Assembly (NCBI RefSeq): GCF_025822245.1
Contig: NZ_JACKTL010000008.1
Coordinates: 62,001 to 126,000, forward strand
Direction: 5' to 3'
Source: Mycolicibacterium hodleri
GTDB lineage: Bacteria > Actinomycetota > Actinomycetes > Mycobacteriales > Mycobacteriaceae
Length of the DNA stretch: 64,000 nucleotides
Shown here: piece by piece, positions 9,158 to 17,374 of the stretch
How positions within the stretch are numbered: position 1 is the stretch's first letter
Layout of the letters: each line of letters begins with the position of its first letter
Made by a program: the position numbers and the translations under genes
The notes under the pieces: generated by a model
Databases searched by the model: none
Told to the model about the DNA's origin: nothing
What the model saw: only the letters and a program-made list of their open reading frames with translations

Positions 9158-10321
9158 ATGGACTACTTCGGCCTCGACCCCGACGAACGCGTCATCGCCG
9201 AGACGGCGGCGGAGTTCACCGAGAAGCGAATCACGCCGTACGCCGTCGACTGGGACGCCACCAAGCACTTCCCGGTCGACGTCCTGCGGGCCGCCGCCGA
9301 GTTGGGCATGGCGGCGATCTACTGCTCGGAGGACGCGGGCGGCAGTGGTCTGCGCCGCCTCGACGGCGTACGGATCTTCGAGCAGATGGCCACCGGCTGC
9401 CCGACGATCTCGGCATTCCTGTCCATTCACAACATGTGCACCTGGATGGTCGACACCTACGGCACGGCCGAACAACGCAAGGCCCTGGTGCCGCGGCTCG
9501 CGTCGATGGAGCTGGTCGCCAGCTACTGCCTCACCGAACCGGGCGCCGGCTCGGACGCGGCAGCGTTGCGCACCAAGGCAATTCGGGATGGCGAGCACTA
9601 CGTGATCGACGGGGTGAAGCAGTTCATCTCCGGAGCCGGCGTGTCCGACGTCTACGTCGTGATGGCACGCACCGGCGGTAGCGGACCGCGCGGCATCTCG
9701 GCCTTCGTCGTCGACAAGGACACGCCCGGCGTCGGCTTCGGCGCCGAAGAGGTCAAGATGGGCTGGAACGCCCAGCCCACCGCGCAGGTGGTGTTCGACG
9801 GCGTCCGGGTGCCCGCCGAGGCGATGCTGGGCGGCGCCGACGGCGAGGGCACCGGCTTCGGCATCGCGATGAACGGGCTCAACGGCGGCCGGATCAACAT
9901 CGCCGCGTGCTCGCTCGGTGGTGCGCAGGCGGCCTACGACAAGGCGGTGTCGTACCTGGCCAGTCGCGAGGCGTTCGGCATCACCCTGCTCGACGAGCCG
10001 ACCATTCGATTCACCCTCGCCGACATGGCCACCAAGCTGGAGACGTCACGGAACCTGTTGTGGCGGGCGGCGACCGCGCTCGACACCGGCCATCCCGACA
10101 AGGTCGAGTTGTGCGCGATGGCCAAGTTGTACGTCACCGACACCTGCTTCGAGGTGGCCGACCAGGCGCTGCAGTTGCACGGCGGCTACGGATACCTCCA
10201 CGAGTACGGCATCGAGAAGATCGTCCGCGATCTGCGGGTGCACCGGATACTCGAGGGAACCAACGAGATCATGCGGGTGGTGATCGGGCGGTCGGAATCA
10301 GCCCGACGCCGCGCGTCTTAA
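9158..10321 (+). CDS. Acyl-CoA dehydrogenase, probably isobutyryl-CoA dehydrogenase
   Basis: The 387-residue flavoprotein has the family signatures SYCLTEPGAGSDA (FAD/substrate loop), the C-terminal GGYGYLHEYGIEKIVRDLRV and the catalytic Glu region RILEGTNEIMR. Lying between mmsA and mmsB it most likely converts isobutyryl-CoA to methacrylyl-CoA in valine catabolism; the substrate call rests on context. The corresponding M. tuberculosis gene in this arrangement is fadE9. The start is ATG 9158, 9 nt after the mmsA stop, and the operon continues 14 nt later with mmsB behind AGGAGG. Confidence 0.88.
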   Translation: MDYFGLDPDERVIAETAAEFTEKRITPYAVDWDATKHFPVDVLRAAAELGMAAIYCSEDAGGSGLRRLDGVRIFEQMATGCPTISAFLSIHNMCTWMVDTYGTAEQRKALVPRLASMELVASYCLTEPGAGSDAAALRTKAIRDGEHYVIDGVKQFISGAGVSDVYVVMARTGGSGPRGISAFVVDKDTPGVGFGAEEVKMGWNAQPTAQVVFDGVRVPAEAMLGGADGEGTGFGIAMNGLNGGRINIAACSLGGAQAAYDKAVSYLASREAFGITLLDEPTIRFTLADMATKLETSRNLLWRAATALDTGHPDKVELCAMAKLYVTDTCFEVADQALQLHGGYGYLHEYGIEKIVRDLRVHRILEGTNEIMRVVIGRSESARRRAS

Positions 10322-10335
10322 TTCAGGAGGTCTAG

Positions 10336-11211
10336 ATGGCGACGATCGCGTTCTTGGGGCTGGGCAACATGGGTGGCCCGATGGCCGCCAACCTGGCCGC
10401 CGCCAACCACACGGTGCGCGGTTTCGATCTCGTCGCGTCGTTGAAGCACGCGGCAGAAGCCAAGGGCATCAGCGTGTTCGACAGCGGAGCCGAGGCCGCC
10501 AGTGAAGCCGAGGTGGTGATCACCTCGCTGCCGAACGGTGCCATCGTCAAGGCGTGCTACGCGGAGGTGCTGCCCGCCGCCAAGCCGGGCACGCTGTTCG
10601 TCGACACCTCGACCATCTCCGTCGACGACGCCCGGGCCGTCAACTCCCAGGCAGAAGAACACGGCCACGCCCAGGTCGACGCACCGGTCTCCGGTGGCGT
10701 CAAGGGCGCGACGGCCGGCACGCTGGCGTTCATGGTCGGCGGCACCGACGCCGCCGTCGAGCGTGCCAGGCCGGTGCTGGAACCCATGGCGGGCAAGATC
10801 ATTCACTGTGGCGGCTCCGGCAACGGTCAGGCCGCCAAGGTGTGCAACAACATGGTCCTCGCCGTGCAGCAGATCGCCGTCGGCGAGGCGTTCGTCCTGG
10901 CGGAGAAGCTCGGCCTCTCGGCCCAGTCGCTCTTCGACGTCATCACCGGGGCGACGGGCAACTGCTGGTCGGTGCACACCAATTGCCCGGTGCCAGGGCC
11001 GGTTCCGACGTCGCCGGCCAACAACGACTTCAGGCCGGGCTTCGCGACCGCGCTGATGAACAAGGACCTCGGACTGGCGATGGCGGCCGTGAACTCGACC
11101 GGCTCGGCGGCACCGCTGGGCACCCACGCCGCGGAGATCTACGCCGAGTTCGCGACCGACCACGCCGACAAGGACTTCAGCGCCGTCATCGAGCTGCTAC
11201 GCGGCAGCTGA
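10336..11211 (+). CDS. mmsB: 3-hydroxyisobutyrate dehydrogenase
   Basis: MmsB oxidises 3-hydroxyisobutyrate to methylmalonate semialdehyde, the substrate of MmsA. The 291-residue protein has the NAD(P)-binding start FLGLGNMGGPMAANLA (residues 6-21), the substrate loop DAPVSGGVKGA (about 115-125) and the catalytic Lys in GQAAKVCNNM (K168). AGGAGG lies 7 nt before the ATG. Its 3' end overlaps the convergent HAD-like gene by 15 nt, so no room is left for a conventional terminator. It completes a three-gene valine operon. Confidence 0.94.
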   Translation: MATIAFLGLGNMGGPMAANLAAANHTVRGFDLVASLKHAAEAKGISVFDSGAEAASEAEVVITSLPNGAIVKACYAEVLPAAKPGTLFVDTSTISVDDARAVNSQAEEHGHAQVDAPVSGGVKGATAGTLAFMVGGTDAAVERARPVLEPMAGKIIHCGGSGNGQAAKVCNNMVLAVQQIAVGEAFVLAEKLGLSAQSLFDVITGATGNCWSVHTNCPVPGPVPTSPANNDFRPGFATALMNKDLGLAMAAVNSTGSAAPLGTHAAEIYAEFATDHADKDFSAVIELLRGS

Positions 11212-11976
11212 CCGGCTCCCCCGCACCCACGGCTCGGCGTGCAGCCGCCGGCAGTCGGCGACGCGCAGACCGTCGTAGTCGGCGCGGGCACCGGCCACCT
11301 CGGGGTCGACCAGCACCGCGGGCATGCCGGCAGCGGCCGCGCCGCGTACCCCGTCGCCGGAGCCGGTGAACGCCAGTGAATCGTGTGCCGGCGCACCCAT
11401 CTCGGCCAGCGCCATCCGGAAGCCGGCACCGAGCGGGGCGGTCGGGGGGAGATCGTCGGCGGTGACGACCGTCTGGATCAGGCCGTCGCCGACCAATTGC
11501 CGCACCAGCGGTTCGACCCATTGACGGCGACCGGTGCTGACGACGCCGACGGCCACCCCCGCGGTGAACGCGTCGGTGACCAGGTCGACCAGACCGGCCC
11601 TGGCGTCCAGGTCGGCGCCGAGCATCACCGCGTCGAGCAGCCGGGACTTGGTCGCGCAGATCTGCTCGACGAGAACCTTGAGCAGGACGTCGCACTCGGT
11701 ACAGACGCCCCTCGCGCGGAGTTCCGCCGCGACCCGCTGCCGCTCGTCGGGCAGCGCCAGCAGCTTGCGGTACCGCGTTGCCGACCAGGTCAGGCCGAGC
11801 CCGTGCGCGGCGAAGGCGGCGTTGAACGCCAGCCGGTGCCCCCCGCACTCGACGTCGCCGAGGGCGTCGAGGTCGAAGACCACCGCGCTCAGCGGGTGCG
11901 AGTCCGCCGGGCTGGGGCGCGACGAGTCCCACCAGAACCGGCCTGCCCGCCACGCTTTGTCCGGTGTGATCGTCAT
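11197..11976 (-). CDS. HAD-superfamily protein with degraded catalytic motifs
   Basis: The 259-residue protein has the CbbY-like HAD layout: motif I VVFDLDAL (D35, D37), a helical cap (about 45-130) and motif II GVVSTGRR (S147/T148). The later motifs are eroded. Where family members carry a Lys (GKPAPD-type) this one reads PPTAPLGAGF (A180), and where an acidic pair is usual (FEDSxxG) it reads AFTGSGDGV (T204, G205). The fold should be intact, but phosphatase activity looks doubtful. The gene is convergent with mmsB (15-nt overlap). A non-catalytic or binding role is possible; sequence decay is the other reading. Confidence 0.72.
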   Translation of the reverse strand: MTITPDKAWRAGRFWWDSSRPSPADSHPLSAVVFDLDALGDVECGGHRLAFNAAFAAHGLGLTWSATRYRKLLALPDERQRVAAELRARGVCTECDVLLKVLVEQICATKSRLLDAVMLGADLDARAGLVDLVTDAFTAGVAVGVVSTGRRQWVEPLVRQLVGDGLIQTVVTADDLPPTAPLGAGFRMALAEMGAPAHDSLAFTGSGDGVRGAAAAGMPAVLVDPEVAGARADYDGLRVADCRRLHAEPWVRGSRSAAA

Positions 11977-12081
11977 GGCTCACACAGTGGTCCACGTCAC
12001 ATGCCAGGCGCCTCCCCCATCCGGGGGATTGAACGGGTCAACTTGGGCTGCCGGCCGGGAGACCGGTCCTATGCTCGGGCC

Positions 12082-12750
12082 ATGCCGACCACCGCCCATC
12101 CTCCGGTGCGGCTCGTCCTGGTCGACGACCACGAGATGGTGATCGAAGGACTCAAGGCGATGCTGACCGCGTTCGCCGACCGCGTCGAGGTCGTCGGCCA
12201 GGCCGTCGGCGCCGAACGGGCGATGAACGTGGTGGCCGAGCTGGATCCCGACATCGTCCTGTGCGACGTGCGCATGCAGGGGTCGAGCGGGCTGGACCTG
12301 TGCGCCGCCCTGCGGGAGCGGGAACCACACCGCAGGGTCGTGATGCTGTCGGTCTACGACGACGAGCAGTACCTCTTCCAGGCGCTGCGGGTCGGGGCGT
12401 CGGGATACCTGTTGAAGAGCATCAGCAGCGACGAGCTGGTGCGCCAGCTCGAGTTCGCGCACGCGGGTGAGACCGCGATCGATCCCGGCATGGCGGCGCG
12501 GGCCGTCGACACCGCCGCCCGGCTGCAACGTGACGAGTTCTGGCCCGGCGCCCGCCAGGGGCTCACCCAGCGCGAGAGCGAGATCCTGTCCTACGTCGTC
12601 AACGGGTTGTCCAACCGTGGCATCGCGACCAAGCTGGTGATCGGCGAGGAGACGGTCAAGACCCACCTGCGCGCCATCTATCGCAAGCTCGACGTCGCCG
12701 ACCGCACCGGCGCCGTGGCCACGGCACTGCGCGAGGGGATCTACCGGTGA
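12082..12750 (+). CDS. NarL/LuxR-family response regulator
   Basis: The 222-residue protein has a receiver domain (acidic pocket D15/D16, phospho-acceptor D62 in VLCDVRM, switch Ser90, K112 in YLLKS) and a C-terminal LuxR helix-turn-helix (LTQRESEILSYVVNGLSNRG, then VKTHLRAIYRKLDV). The frame is open well upstream, but ATG 12082 begins directly before the receiver domain. Its stop overlaps the GTG of the histidine kinase gene (GTGA, 12747-12750), which is clearly its partner. The target genes cannot be inferred. Confidence 0.92.
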   Translation: MPTTAHPPVRLVLVDDHEMVIEGLKAMLTAFADRVEVVGQAVGAERAMNVVAELDPDIVLCDVRMQGSSGLDLCAALREREPHRRVVMLSVYDDEQYLFQALRVGASGYLLKSISSDELVRQLEFAHAGETAIDPGMAARAVDTAARLQRDEFWPGARQGLTQRESEILSYVVNGLSNRGIATKLVIGEETVKTHLRAIYRKLDVADRTGAVATALREGIYR

Positions 12751-14000
12751 GACCCGGGCGGTCCTCGGCGCGGCGTGGGGCCAACGCCGTCCGGGACCTG
12801 GTCGACGCCGACCGCGAGCTGGCCCTGCTCCGCGAACTCATTCAGGCCGCCTCGAGCGGCCCCGGCGTGGAGCCGCTGGCCGAGGCCGCCGCCCGCATGA
12901 TCACCGCCGCGACGGGTACCGACGTGTGCTTCGTGCACGTGCTCGACGACGCCGAGAGGTCCCTGACCCTCACGGGCGCGACGCCGCCGTTCGACTCCGA
13001 GGTCGGCAAGATCCGGCTGCCACTGGGGCGGGGCGTGTCGGGGTGGGTGGCCAGCCACCGAGAACCCGTGGTGATCGTTCATGACAAGGAGTCCGACCCG
13101 CGTTATCTGCCCTTCGAGTCACTGCGCGGCTCGGACTTCACCTCGATGGTGTCGGTGCCGATGGAGACCGATCCCGGCGGCTTGGTCGGCGTGCTGAACG
13201 TGCACACCGTGGCCCGTCGCGACTTCACCGCCCGCGACGTGGAGCTGCTGTTGGTGATCGGCCGGCTGATCGCCGGTGCGATGCATCAGGCCCGGCTGCA
13301 CCGCCGGCTGGTGGCCCGCGAGCGCGCGCACGAGAACTTCGTCGAGCAGGTCATCGAGGCGCAGGAGATGGAGCGCCGTCGGCTCGCCGGCGACATCCAC
13401 GACGGCATCTCGCAGCGGCTGGTCACGCTGTCCTACCGGCTGGACGCCGCGACCAGGGCCGTCGGGGTCGACGCCGACGCGGCCGCCGAGCAGCTGGGCA
13501 AGGCCCGGGAGTTGGTCGACCTCACGCTGCAGGAGGCGCGGGCGGCGATCGGTGGTCTGCGCCCGCCGGTGCTCGACGACCTGGGCCTCGCCGGCGGCCT
13601 CGCCAGCCTCGCCAGGTCCATCCCGCAGGTGGAGATCGGCGTCGACCTGGCCGACACCCGGCTGCCCGACCACGTCGAGATCGCGATCTACCGCATCGCC
13701 CAGGAGTGCCTGCAGAACGTGGTCAAGCACGCTCAGGCCACCCACGCCAGCCTCACGTTCTCGGTGGGCGAGCACACCGCCCGGCTGGAGATCGTGGACG
13801 ACGGCCGTGGTTTCGACACCCTCGAGAACCCGCTGGGCGGTGACGAGATGGGCGGCTACGGGCTGCTGTCGATGGCCGAGCGTGCCGAGATCGTCGGCGG
13901 CAGGCTCAACATCCGGTCCCGCCCCGGGGTGGGGACGGCGGTGACGGCGACGATCCCGCTGCCACCTTCTCCCGCGCGCGAGGGAGTGGAGCTGCTCTAG
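12747..14000 (+). CDS. GAF-domain HisKA_3 sensor histidine kinase
   Basis: The 417-residue cytoplasmic kinase has a GAF domain (about residues 45-190; ATGTDVCFVHVLDD through DVELLLVIGRLI), a HisKA_3 phospho-acceptor helix (RRLAGDIHDGISQ, H218) and a HATPase_c domain (ECLQNVVKHAQ, DDGRGFD, GGYGLLSMAERA). No membrane segments are seen, so the signal is probably an intracellular ligand bound by GAF. The GTG start overlaps the response-regulator stop. The 3' end shares CTAG with the convergent MarR gene (13997-14000). Confidence 0.9.
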   Translation: MRPGRSSARRGANAVRDLVDADRELALLRELIQAASSGPGVEPLAEAAARMITAATGTDVCFVHVLDDAERSLTLTGATPPFDSEVGKIRLPLGRGVSGWVASHREPVVIVHDKESDPRYLPFESLRGSDFTSMVSVPMETDPGGLVGVLNVHTVARRDFTARDVELLLVIGRLIAGAMHQARLHRRLVARERAHENFVEQVIEAQEMERRRLAGDIHDGISQRLVTLSYRLDAATRAVGVDADAAAEQLGKARELVDLTLQEARAAIGGLRPPVLDDLGLAGGLASLARSIPQVEIGVDLADTRLPDHVEIAIYRIAQECLQNVVKHAQATHASLTFSVGEHTARLEIVDDGRGFDTLENPLGGDEMGGYGLLSMAERAEIVGGRLNIRSRPGVGTAVTATIPLPPSPAREGVELL

Positions 14001-14470
14001 CTGCCCTCGCAGTCGTCGAGGTGTTCCCCGAGCGCGGCGAGCACGTCGTCGGAGGCCGCCTTGAGGACTGCCAGCCGCTCGGGTCCGACGACCTCGACGA
14101 AGAGTTCGCGCACCCGGGCGGCGTTCGCCGGGGCCGACGCGGCGATGGCCGAGCGGCCGGCGTCGGTCAGCACGACGTCCGGGTAGCGGGCGTCGGAGGC
14201 CTCGCGCCGGACCAGCCCCCGCTTCTCCATCCGGCTCAGATGGTGCGACATCCGGCTCTTCTCCCACTGTGTCGCACGGCCGAGTTCGAACGCGCGCAGC
14301 CGACCACCGGGGGCCTCGGAGAGGTTGACGAGGATCTCGAAGTCGGAGTCCGAGAGCCCGAAGTCCCGTTGCAGGTGCTTGACCAGGTGTCGCTCCAGGT
14401 GGTGCTGCATGTCCACGAAGCTCCGCCACGCCGACAGCTCGTCGTCGTCGAGCCCACCCGCATCCGTCAT
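13997..14470 (-). CDS. MarR-family transcriptional regulator (divergent from the NmrA-like gene)
   Basis: The 157-residue winged-helix protein has a dimerisation helix at the N-terminus, the recognition region RATQWEKSRMSHHLSRMEKR and the wing GLVRREASDARYPDVVLTDAGR. It is divergently transcribed from an NmrA-like oxidoreductase. Two near-identical 18-bp inverted repeats lie in the 95-nt gap, one immediately upstream of its own ATG. This is the usual arrangement for a MarR repressor controlling itself and its neighbour; the ligand is unknown. Confidence 0.9.
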   Translation of the reverse strand: MTDAGGLDDDELSAWRSFVDMQHHLERHLVKHLQRDFGLSDSDFEILVNLSEAPGGRLRAFELGRATQWEKSRMSHHLSRMEKRGLVRREASDARYPDVVLTDAGRSAIAASAPANAARVRELFVEVVGPERLAVLKAASDDVLAALGEHLDDCEGS

Positions 14471-14483
14471 GCCGCCACCTTAG

Positions 14484-14513
14484 TCCATCGGGTTGACATA
14501 TCAACCCAATGGA
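14484..14513. promoter_or_regulatory. MarR-type operator 1
   Basis: The core is GGGTTGA-CATA-TCAACCC (14490-14507), extended by outer arms TCCAT and ATGGA to a 30-bp imperfect palindrome. It lies 14 nt upstream of the MarR gene start. The core recurs at 14528-14545. Confidence 0.7.
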
Positions 14514-14527
14514 CTATCGTCGTAGTT

Positions 14528-14545
14528 GGGTTGACACATCAACCC
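14528..14545. promoter_or_regulatory. MarR-type operator 2
   Basis: GGGTTGA-CACA-TCAACCC differs from operator 1 in one spacer base. The two centres are 38 bp apart. It ends 20 nt before the ATG of the NmrA-like gene, where it could occlude ribosome or polymerase access. Confidence 0.7.
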
Positions 14546-14565
14546 GAATCGAGATGGGAGACGTC

Positions 14566-15537
14566 ATGACGAACGAGAAGCTGATCGCGGTGGTCGGGGC
14601 CACGGGATCACAGGGTGGCGGCCTGGTGCGGGCCATCCTCGAGGACCCGCATCACGAGTTCCGGGTGCGGGCCCTGACCCGCAGCGCCCGCTCCGAGAAG
14701 GCCCGCGAGCTGGCCGACGCGGGAGCCGAGGTGGTGGAGGCCGACCTCGCCGACGGGCCGAGCATGCGACGCGCCTTCGAGGGTGCCGACAGCGCCTTCG
14801 TGGTCACCAACTACTGGGCCGAGCGCACCCCCGAGGAGGAGGCCAGCCGGACCCGCGCCGCGATGGAACTCGCCCAGGCCGACATCGCCGCGTTGGCCGC
14901 CAAGCAGGCGGGCGTCGGCCACGTGATCTGGTCGACGCTCGAGGACACCCGGGAGTTCTTCGGGACCGACCACGGCGTGCCGGACGTCGACGGGGCCTAC
15001 AAGGTGCCCCACTTCGACGCCAAGGGCGAGGCCGACGCGGTGTTCCGCGAGTACGACGTCCCCACCACGTTCCTGCGGACCACGTTCTTCTTCGAGGGCT
15101 TCGCCGGGGGCCTCGCCCCGTCGCGCGGCGACGACGGCAAGCTGGTGCTGACCCTCCCGATGGCCGATCAGTTGATGTCGGGCATCGCCGTGGGCGACAT
15201 CGGCCGGACGGCGCTTGGCGTCTTCCGGCGCGGCACGGAGCTCGTCGGCGCGACGGTGTCCATCGCCGGCGATCACCTCACCGGCGAGCAGTATGCGGCG
15301 GCCCTGGGCGACGCCCTTGGCGAGGACGTTCTCTATCGGCCGCTCGGCTGGGACGAATTCCGCGCTCAGGGTTTCCCCGGCGCGGTCGAGATGGGCAACA
15401 TGTTCCAGTACTACGCCCAGAACTCGGCCCGCTTCGTCGGCGACCGCGACCTGTCCGCGGTCCGGGCGCTAAATCCCGGACTCTTGTCCTTCCGCGACTG
15501 GCTTGCCCTGCCGGACAACGCCATTCGGGCGCAGTGA
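14566..15537 (+). CDS. NmrA/HSCARG-like NAD(P)-binding protein
   Basis: The 323-residue protein is an atypical short-chain dehydrogenase: NAD(P)-binding VVGATGSQGGGLV near the N-terminus, a Rossmann fold with ALTRSARSEKARELADAG, and no YxxxK catalytic pair, as in NmrA-type redox sensors. ATG 14566 is chosen because GGGAG lies 5 nt before it; an in-frame ATG at 14509 sits inside the operator region. It may act as a quinone or aldehyde reductase or as a nucleotide sensor. Control by the divergent MarR protein is strongly suggested by the paired operators. Confidence 0.88.
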   Translation: MTNEKLIAVVGATGSQGGGLVRAILEDPHHEFRVRALTRSARSEKARELADAGAEVVEADLADGPSMRRAFEGADSAFVVTNYWAERTPEEEASRTRAAMELAQADIAALAAKQAGVGHVIWSTLEDTREFFGTDHGVPDVDGAYKVPHFDAKGEADAVFREYDVPTTFLRTTFFFEGFAGGLAPSRGDDGKLVLTLPMADQLMSGIAVGDIGRTALGVFRRGTELVGATVSIAGDHLTGEQYAAALGDALGEDVLYRPLGWDEFRAQGFPGAVEMGNMFQYYAQNSARFVGDRDLSAVRALNPGLLSFRDWLALPDNAIRAQ

Positions 15538-15538
15538 G

Positions 15539-16042
15539 TCAGAAGTCCCCGGCCTGGCGGCGCAGCGTCTCGATGGCCGAGGCCAGTGCGGCCGACTCGT
15601 CGGCGGAGATCCCGATGTCGGCGAACACCTCGTCGTTGAGGGTGGCCGTCGCGTCCTCCACCGTCGAGCGGCCCAGCTCGGTGAGCCTGACCAGTGTGGT
15701 GCGGCCGTCGGTCGGGTGTGGCGTCCGCTCCACCAGACCGTCCCCCTCCAACCGGCGGATGGCGTGCGTGACGCTGGTGACGTGGACCTGCAGCCGGTCG
15801 GAGGCCTTGGTGATGGGCAGTGCCCCGCTGCTGCTGAACGCCAAGAGTCGCAGGAGTTCGTAGCGCGAGAAGCTCAGGTCGTACGGGCGCAGCGCCGCCT
15901 CGACGCGGGCCAGCAGAATCTGGTGGGCCCGCATCACCGACGTGACGGCGACCATGCCGTCGGCGACCGCACCCCAGCCGGCGCGTTCCCAGTTGGTGCG
16001 GGCGAGCGCAATGGGATCACGCTCCGTCGGCTGAGAGGACAC
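15539..16042 (-). CDS. MarR-family transcriptional regulator downstream of rslA
   Basis: The 167-residue winged-helix protein has LSFSRYELLRLLAFSSSG, ITKASDRLQVHVTSVTHAIR and the wing GLVERTPHPTDGRTTLVRLTE, the canonical MarR pattern. The start is GTG 16042, 33 nt after the rslA stop on the same strand, so it may be the third gene of the sigL operon; M. tuberculosis Rv0737 occupies the same place, as I recall. Its stop is separated from the convergent NmrA-like gene by a single base. Ligand and targets are unknown. Confidence 0.9.
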   Translation of the reverse strand: MSSQPTERDPIALARTNWERAGWGAVADGMVAVTSVMRAHQILLARVEAALRPYDLSFSRYELLRLLAFSSSGALPITKASDRLQVHVTSVTHAIRRLEGDGLVERTPHPTDGRTTLVRLTELGRSTVEDATATLNDEVFADIGISADESAALASAIETLRRQAGDF

Positions 16043-16075
16043 GCCCCTTCATACCGCACCGGCGGGCGGAACCGC

Positions 16076-16816
16076 TCACGTCGGGCGTTCGAGCAACACC
16101 TGCCCGGTGTCGGCGGAGACCAACTGCACCGACGCGATCCGATCCTTGGGCATCGGGGTGTTGCCACTGGGCAGCGCGGTGGCGCCGGGCAGTCCGAGCC
16201 AGGTGGCCACCTGGGTGCGGCTGCCGTCGCGGCCGACCACCACCATGCCGAGGTTGCTCGGCGGACCGTCCGATCCGCCGGACCATTGGCCGTAGGTGCA
16301 GGCCATGTCGATGCGGGTGCCCCAGGCGAAGCTGCTCAGCGCGACGGTCGCGCTGAACGGAGTCGGCGCCAACTTGTTCATCTCCAGCTGCGCCACGGGT
16401 TGCTCCGTCTCGCCGTTGCGCAAGCCCATCAACTCGGGCCGGACGGCGACCACGAGCCCGACGGCGAGCAGGGCGGCCGCCACGGCCACCGACGTCGTCG
16501 TCAGCCATCGCGACCGGCGCCGGCGCCACCGCACCTTGTCCAGGACCGACGCCAGCACCTCGTCGCGCAGCGGCGGCGGTTCGGGGTGCTCGCCGTCCAG
16601 ACCTCGGACGTCGTCCTCACTGAGCAGGCCAAGAAGTGCCGGCATGCCACTGAGCTCGGCGACGGCCGCGCGGCACCGGTCGCACGTCTGGAGGTGCGCT
16701 TCGAACTCGCGGCGCTCGGCACTCGAGAGCGCACCGAGGACGTACGCCGCGTCCCACGTCGCGTAACCGTCGCCGTCGACCACGTCGAGACCATGGCCGC
16801 CGTTGGAATAGGTCAT
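16076..16816 (-). CDS. rslA: Membrane anti-sigma factor of SigL
   Basis: RslA binds SigL and releases it when its zinc site is oxidised. The 246-residue protein has a cytoplasmic zinc-associated anti-sigma domain with Hx3Cx2C (H41, C45, C48 in HLQTCDRC), one transmembrane helix (about residues 104-125) and an extracytoplasmic domain of about 120 residues resembling the RskA C-terminal region. The frame is open upstream through sigL, but ATG 16816 overlaps the sigL stop and starts just before the zinc domain. Gene order and motif agree with M. tuberculosis Rv0736. Confidence 0.92.
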   Translation of the reverse strand: MTYSNGGHGLDVVDGDGYATWDAAYVLGALSSAERREFEAHLQTCDRCRAAVAELSGMPALLGLLSEDDVRGLDGEHPEPPPLRDEVLASVLDKVRWRRRRSRWLTTTSVAVAAALLAVGLVVAVRPELMGLRNGETEQPVAQLEMNKLAPTPFSATVALSSFAWGTRIDMACTYGQWSGGSDGPPSNLGMVVVGRDGSRTQVATWLGLPGATALPSGNTPMPKDRIASVQLVSADTGQVLLERPT

Positions 16817-17340
16817 CGCGTCACCCCCATTTCCTGCAAGTTGAGCCGCAGCGCCCGCATTGCGTAGTGCAGCCGGGACTTGACCGTGCCCTCGGCGATG
16901 TTCAGGTCCGCGGCGGTTTGCGCCACGCTCCACCCCTGGTAGTACGCGCGGAGGATCACCGCTCGGTGGTCCTCGGAGAGTTGGCTGAGCGCCGTGCCGA
17001 GAAGCAGCTTGTCCAACGCCGTGTCGACCTCGTCGGGACCGGCATAGTCGGCGACCGCCTCCACGTCGGCGGTGCCGGATTCGTGGCGAAACCTCGCGCT
17101 GCGTCTCTCGTCGATGATGAGGTTGCGGGCGACGGTGAACAGCCACGCTCGCGCCGAGCGTTCGACGTCGTCGGTGACCTCGGGATGCCGCCACGCCCGC
17201 AGCAACGTCTCCTGGACGACGTCCTCCGCGCGCGCCTGGTCGCCGGTGAGGCGCAACGCGTACCGCCACAGCGCGGCGGCGTGCTCGGCGTAGAGCACGC
17301 GCATCATCGCTGCCTCCGGATCGTCCACGAGCACCTCCAC
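16813..17340 (-). CDS. sigL: ECF sigma factor SigL
   Basis: The protein closely matches what I recall of M. tuberculosis SigL: region 2 WRYALRLTGDQARAEDVVQE, then TLLRAWRHPEV and ARAWLFTVARNLIIDERRSA, and region 4 LSEDHRAVILRAYYQGWSVA, then AEGTVKSRLHYAMRALRL, ending in EMGVTR. SigL directs envelope and redox genes. The start is uncertain: GTG 17340 gives 175 residues but lies at the predicted transcription start, whereas GTG 17328 has GGAGG 5 nt before it and gives 171. It is followed by rslA with a 4-nt overlap and lies downstream of map. Confidence 0.93.
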   Translation of the reverse strand: MEVLVDDPEAAMMRVLYAEHAAALWRYALRLTGDQARAEDVVQETLLRAWRHPEVTDDVERSARAWLFTVARNLIIDERRSARFRHESGTADVEAVADYAGPDEVDTALDKLLLGTALSQLSEDHRAVILRAYYQGWSVAQTAADLNIAEGTVKSRLHYAMRALRLNLQEMGVTR

Positions 17341-17344
17341 TACT

Positions 17345-17372
17345 TATACGCAGTGGGCGTCCGACCGGTTCA
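17345..17372 (-). promoter_or_regulatory. SigL-type promoter of sigL-rslA
   Basis: On the minus strand TGAACC (17372-17367) and CGTATA (17350-17345) are separated by 16 nt, matching the known mycobacterial SigL autoregulatory consensus TGAACC-N16/17-CGT. It sits in the 34-nt gap between map and sigL. The predicted transcription start falls within a few bases of GTG 17340, implying a leaderless or very short-leader message. Confidence 0.7.
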
Positions 17373-17374
17373 CC

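Noticed and set aside
7595..9598. Minus-strand open frame of 667 codons opposite mmsA
   Set aside because: It is a mirror frame of mmsA and the acyl-CoA dehydrogenase; low-complexity composition and no recognisable motif.
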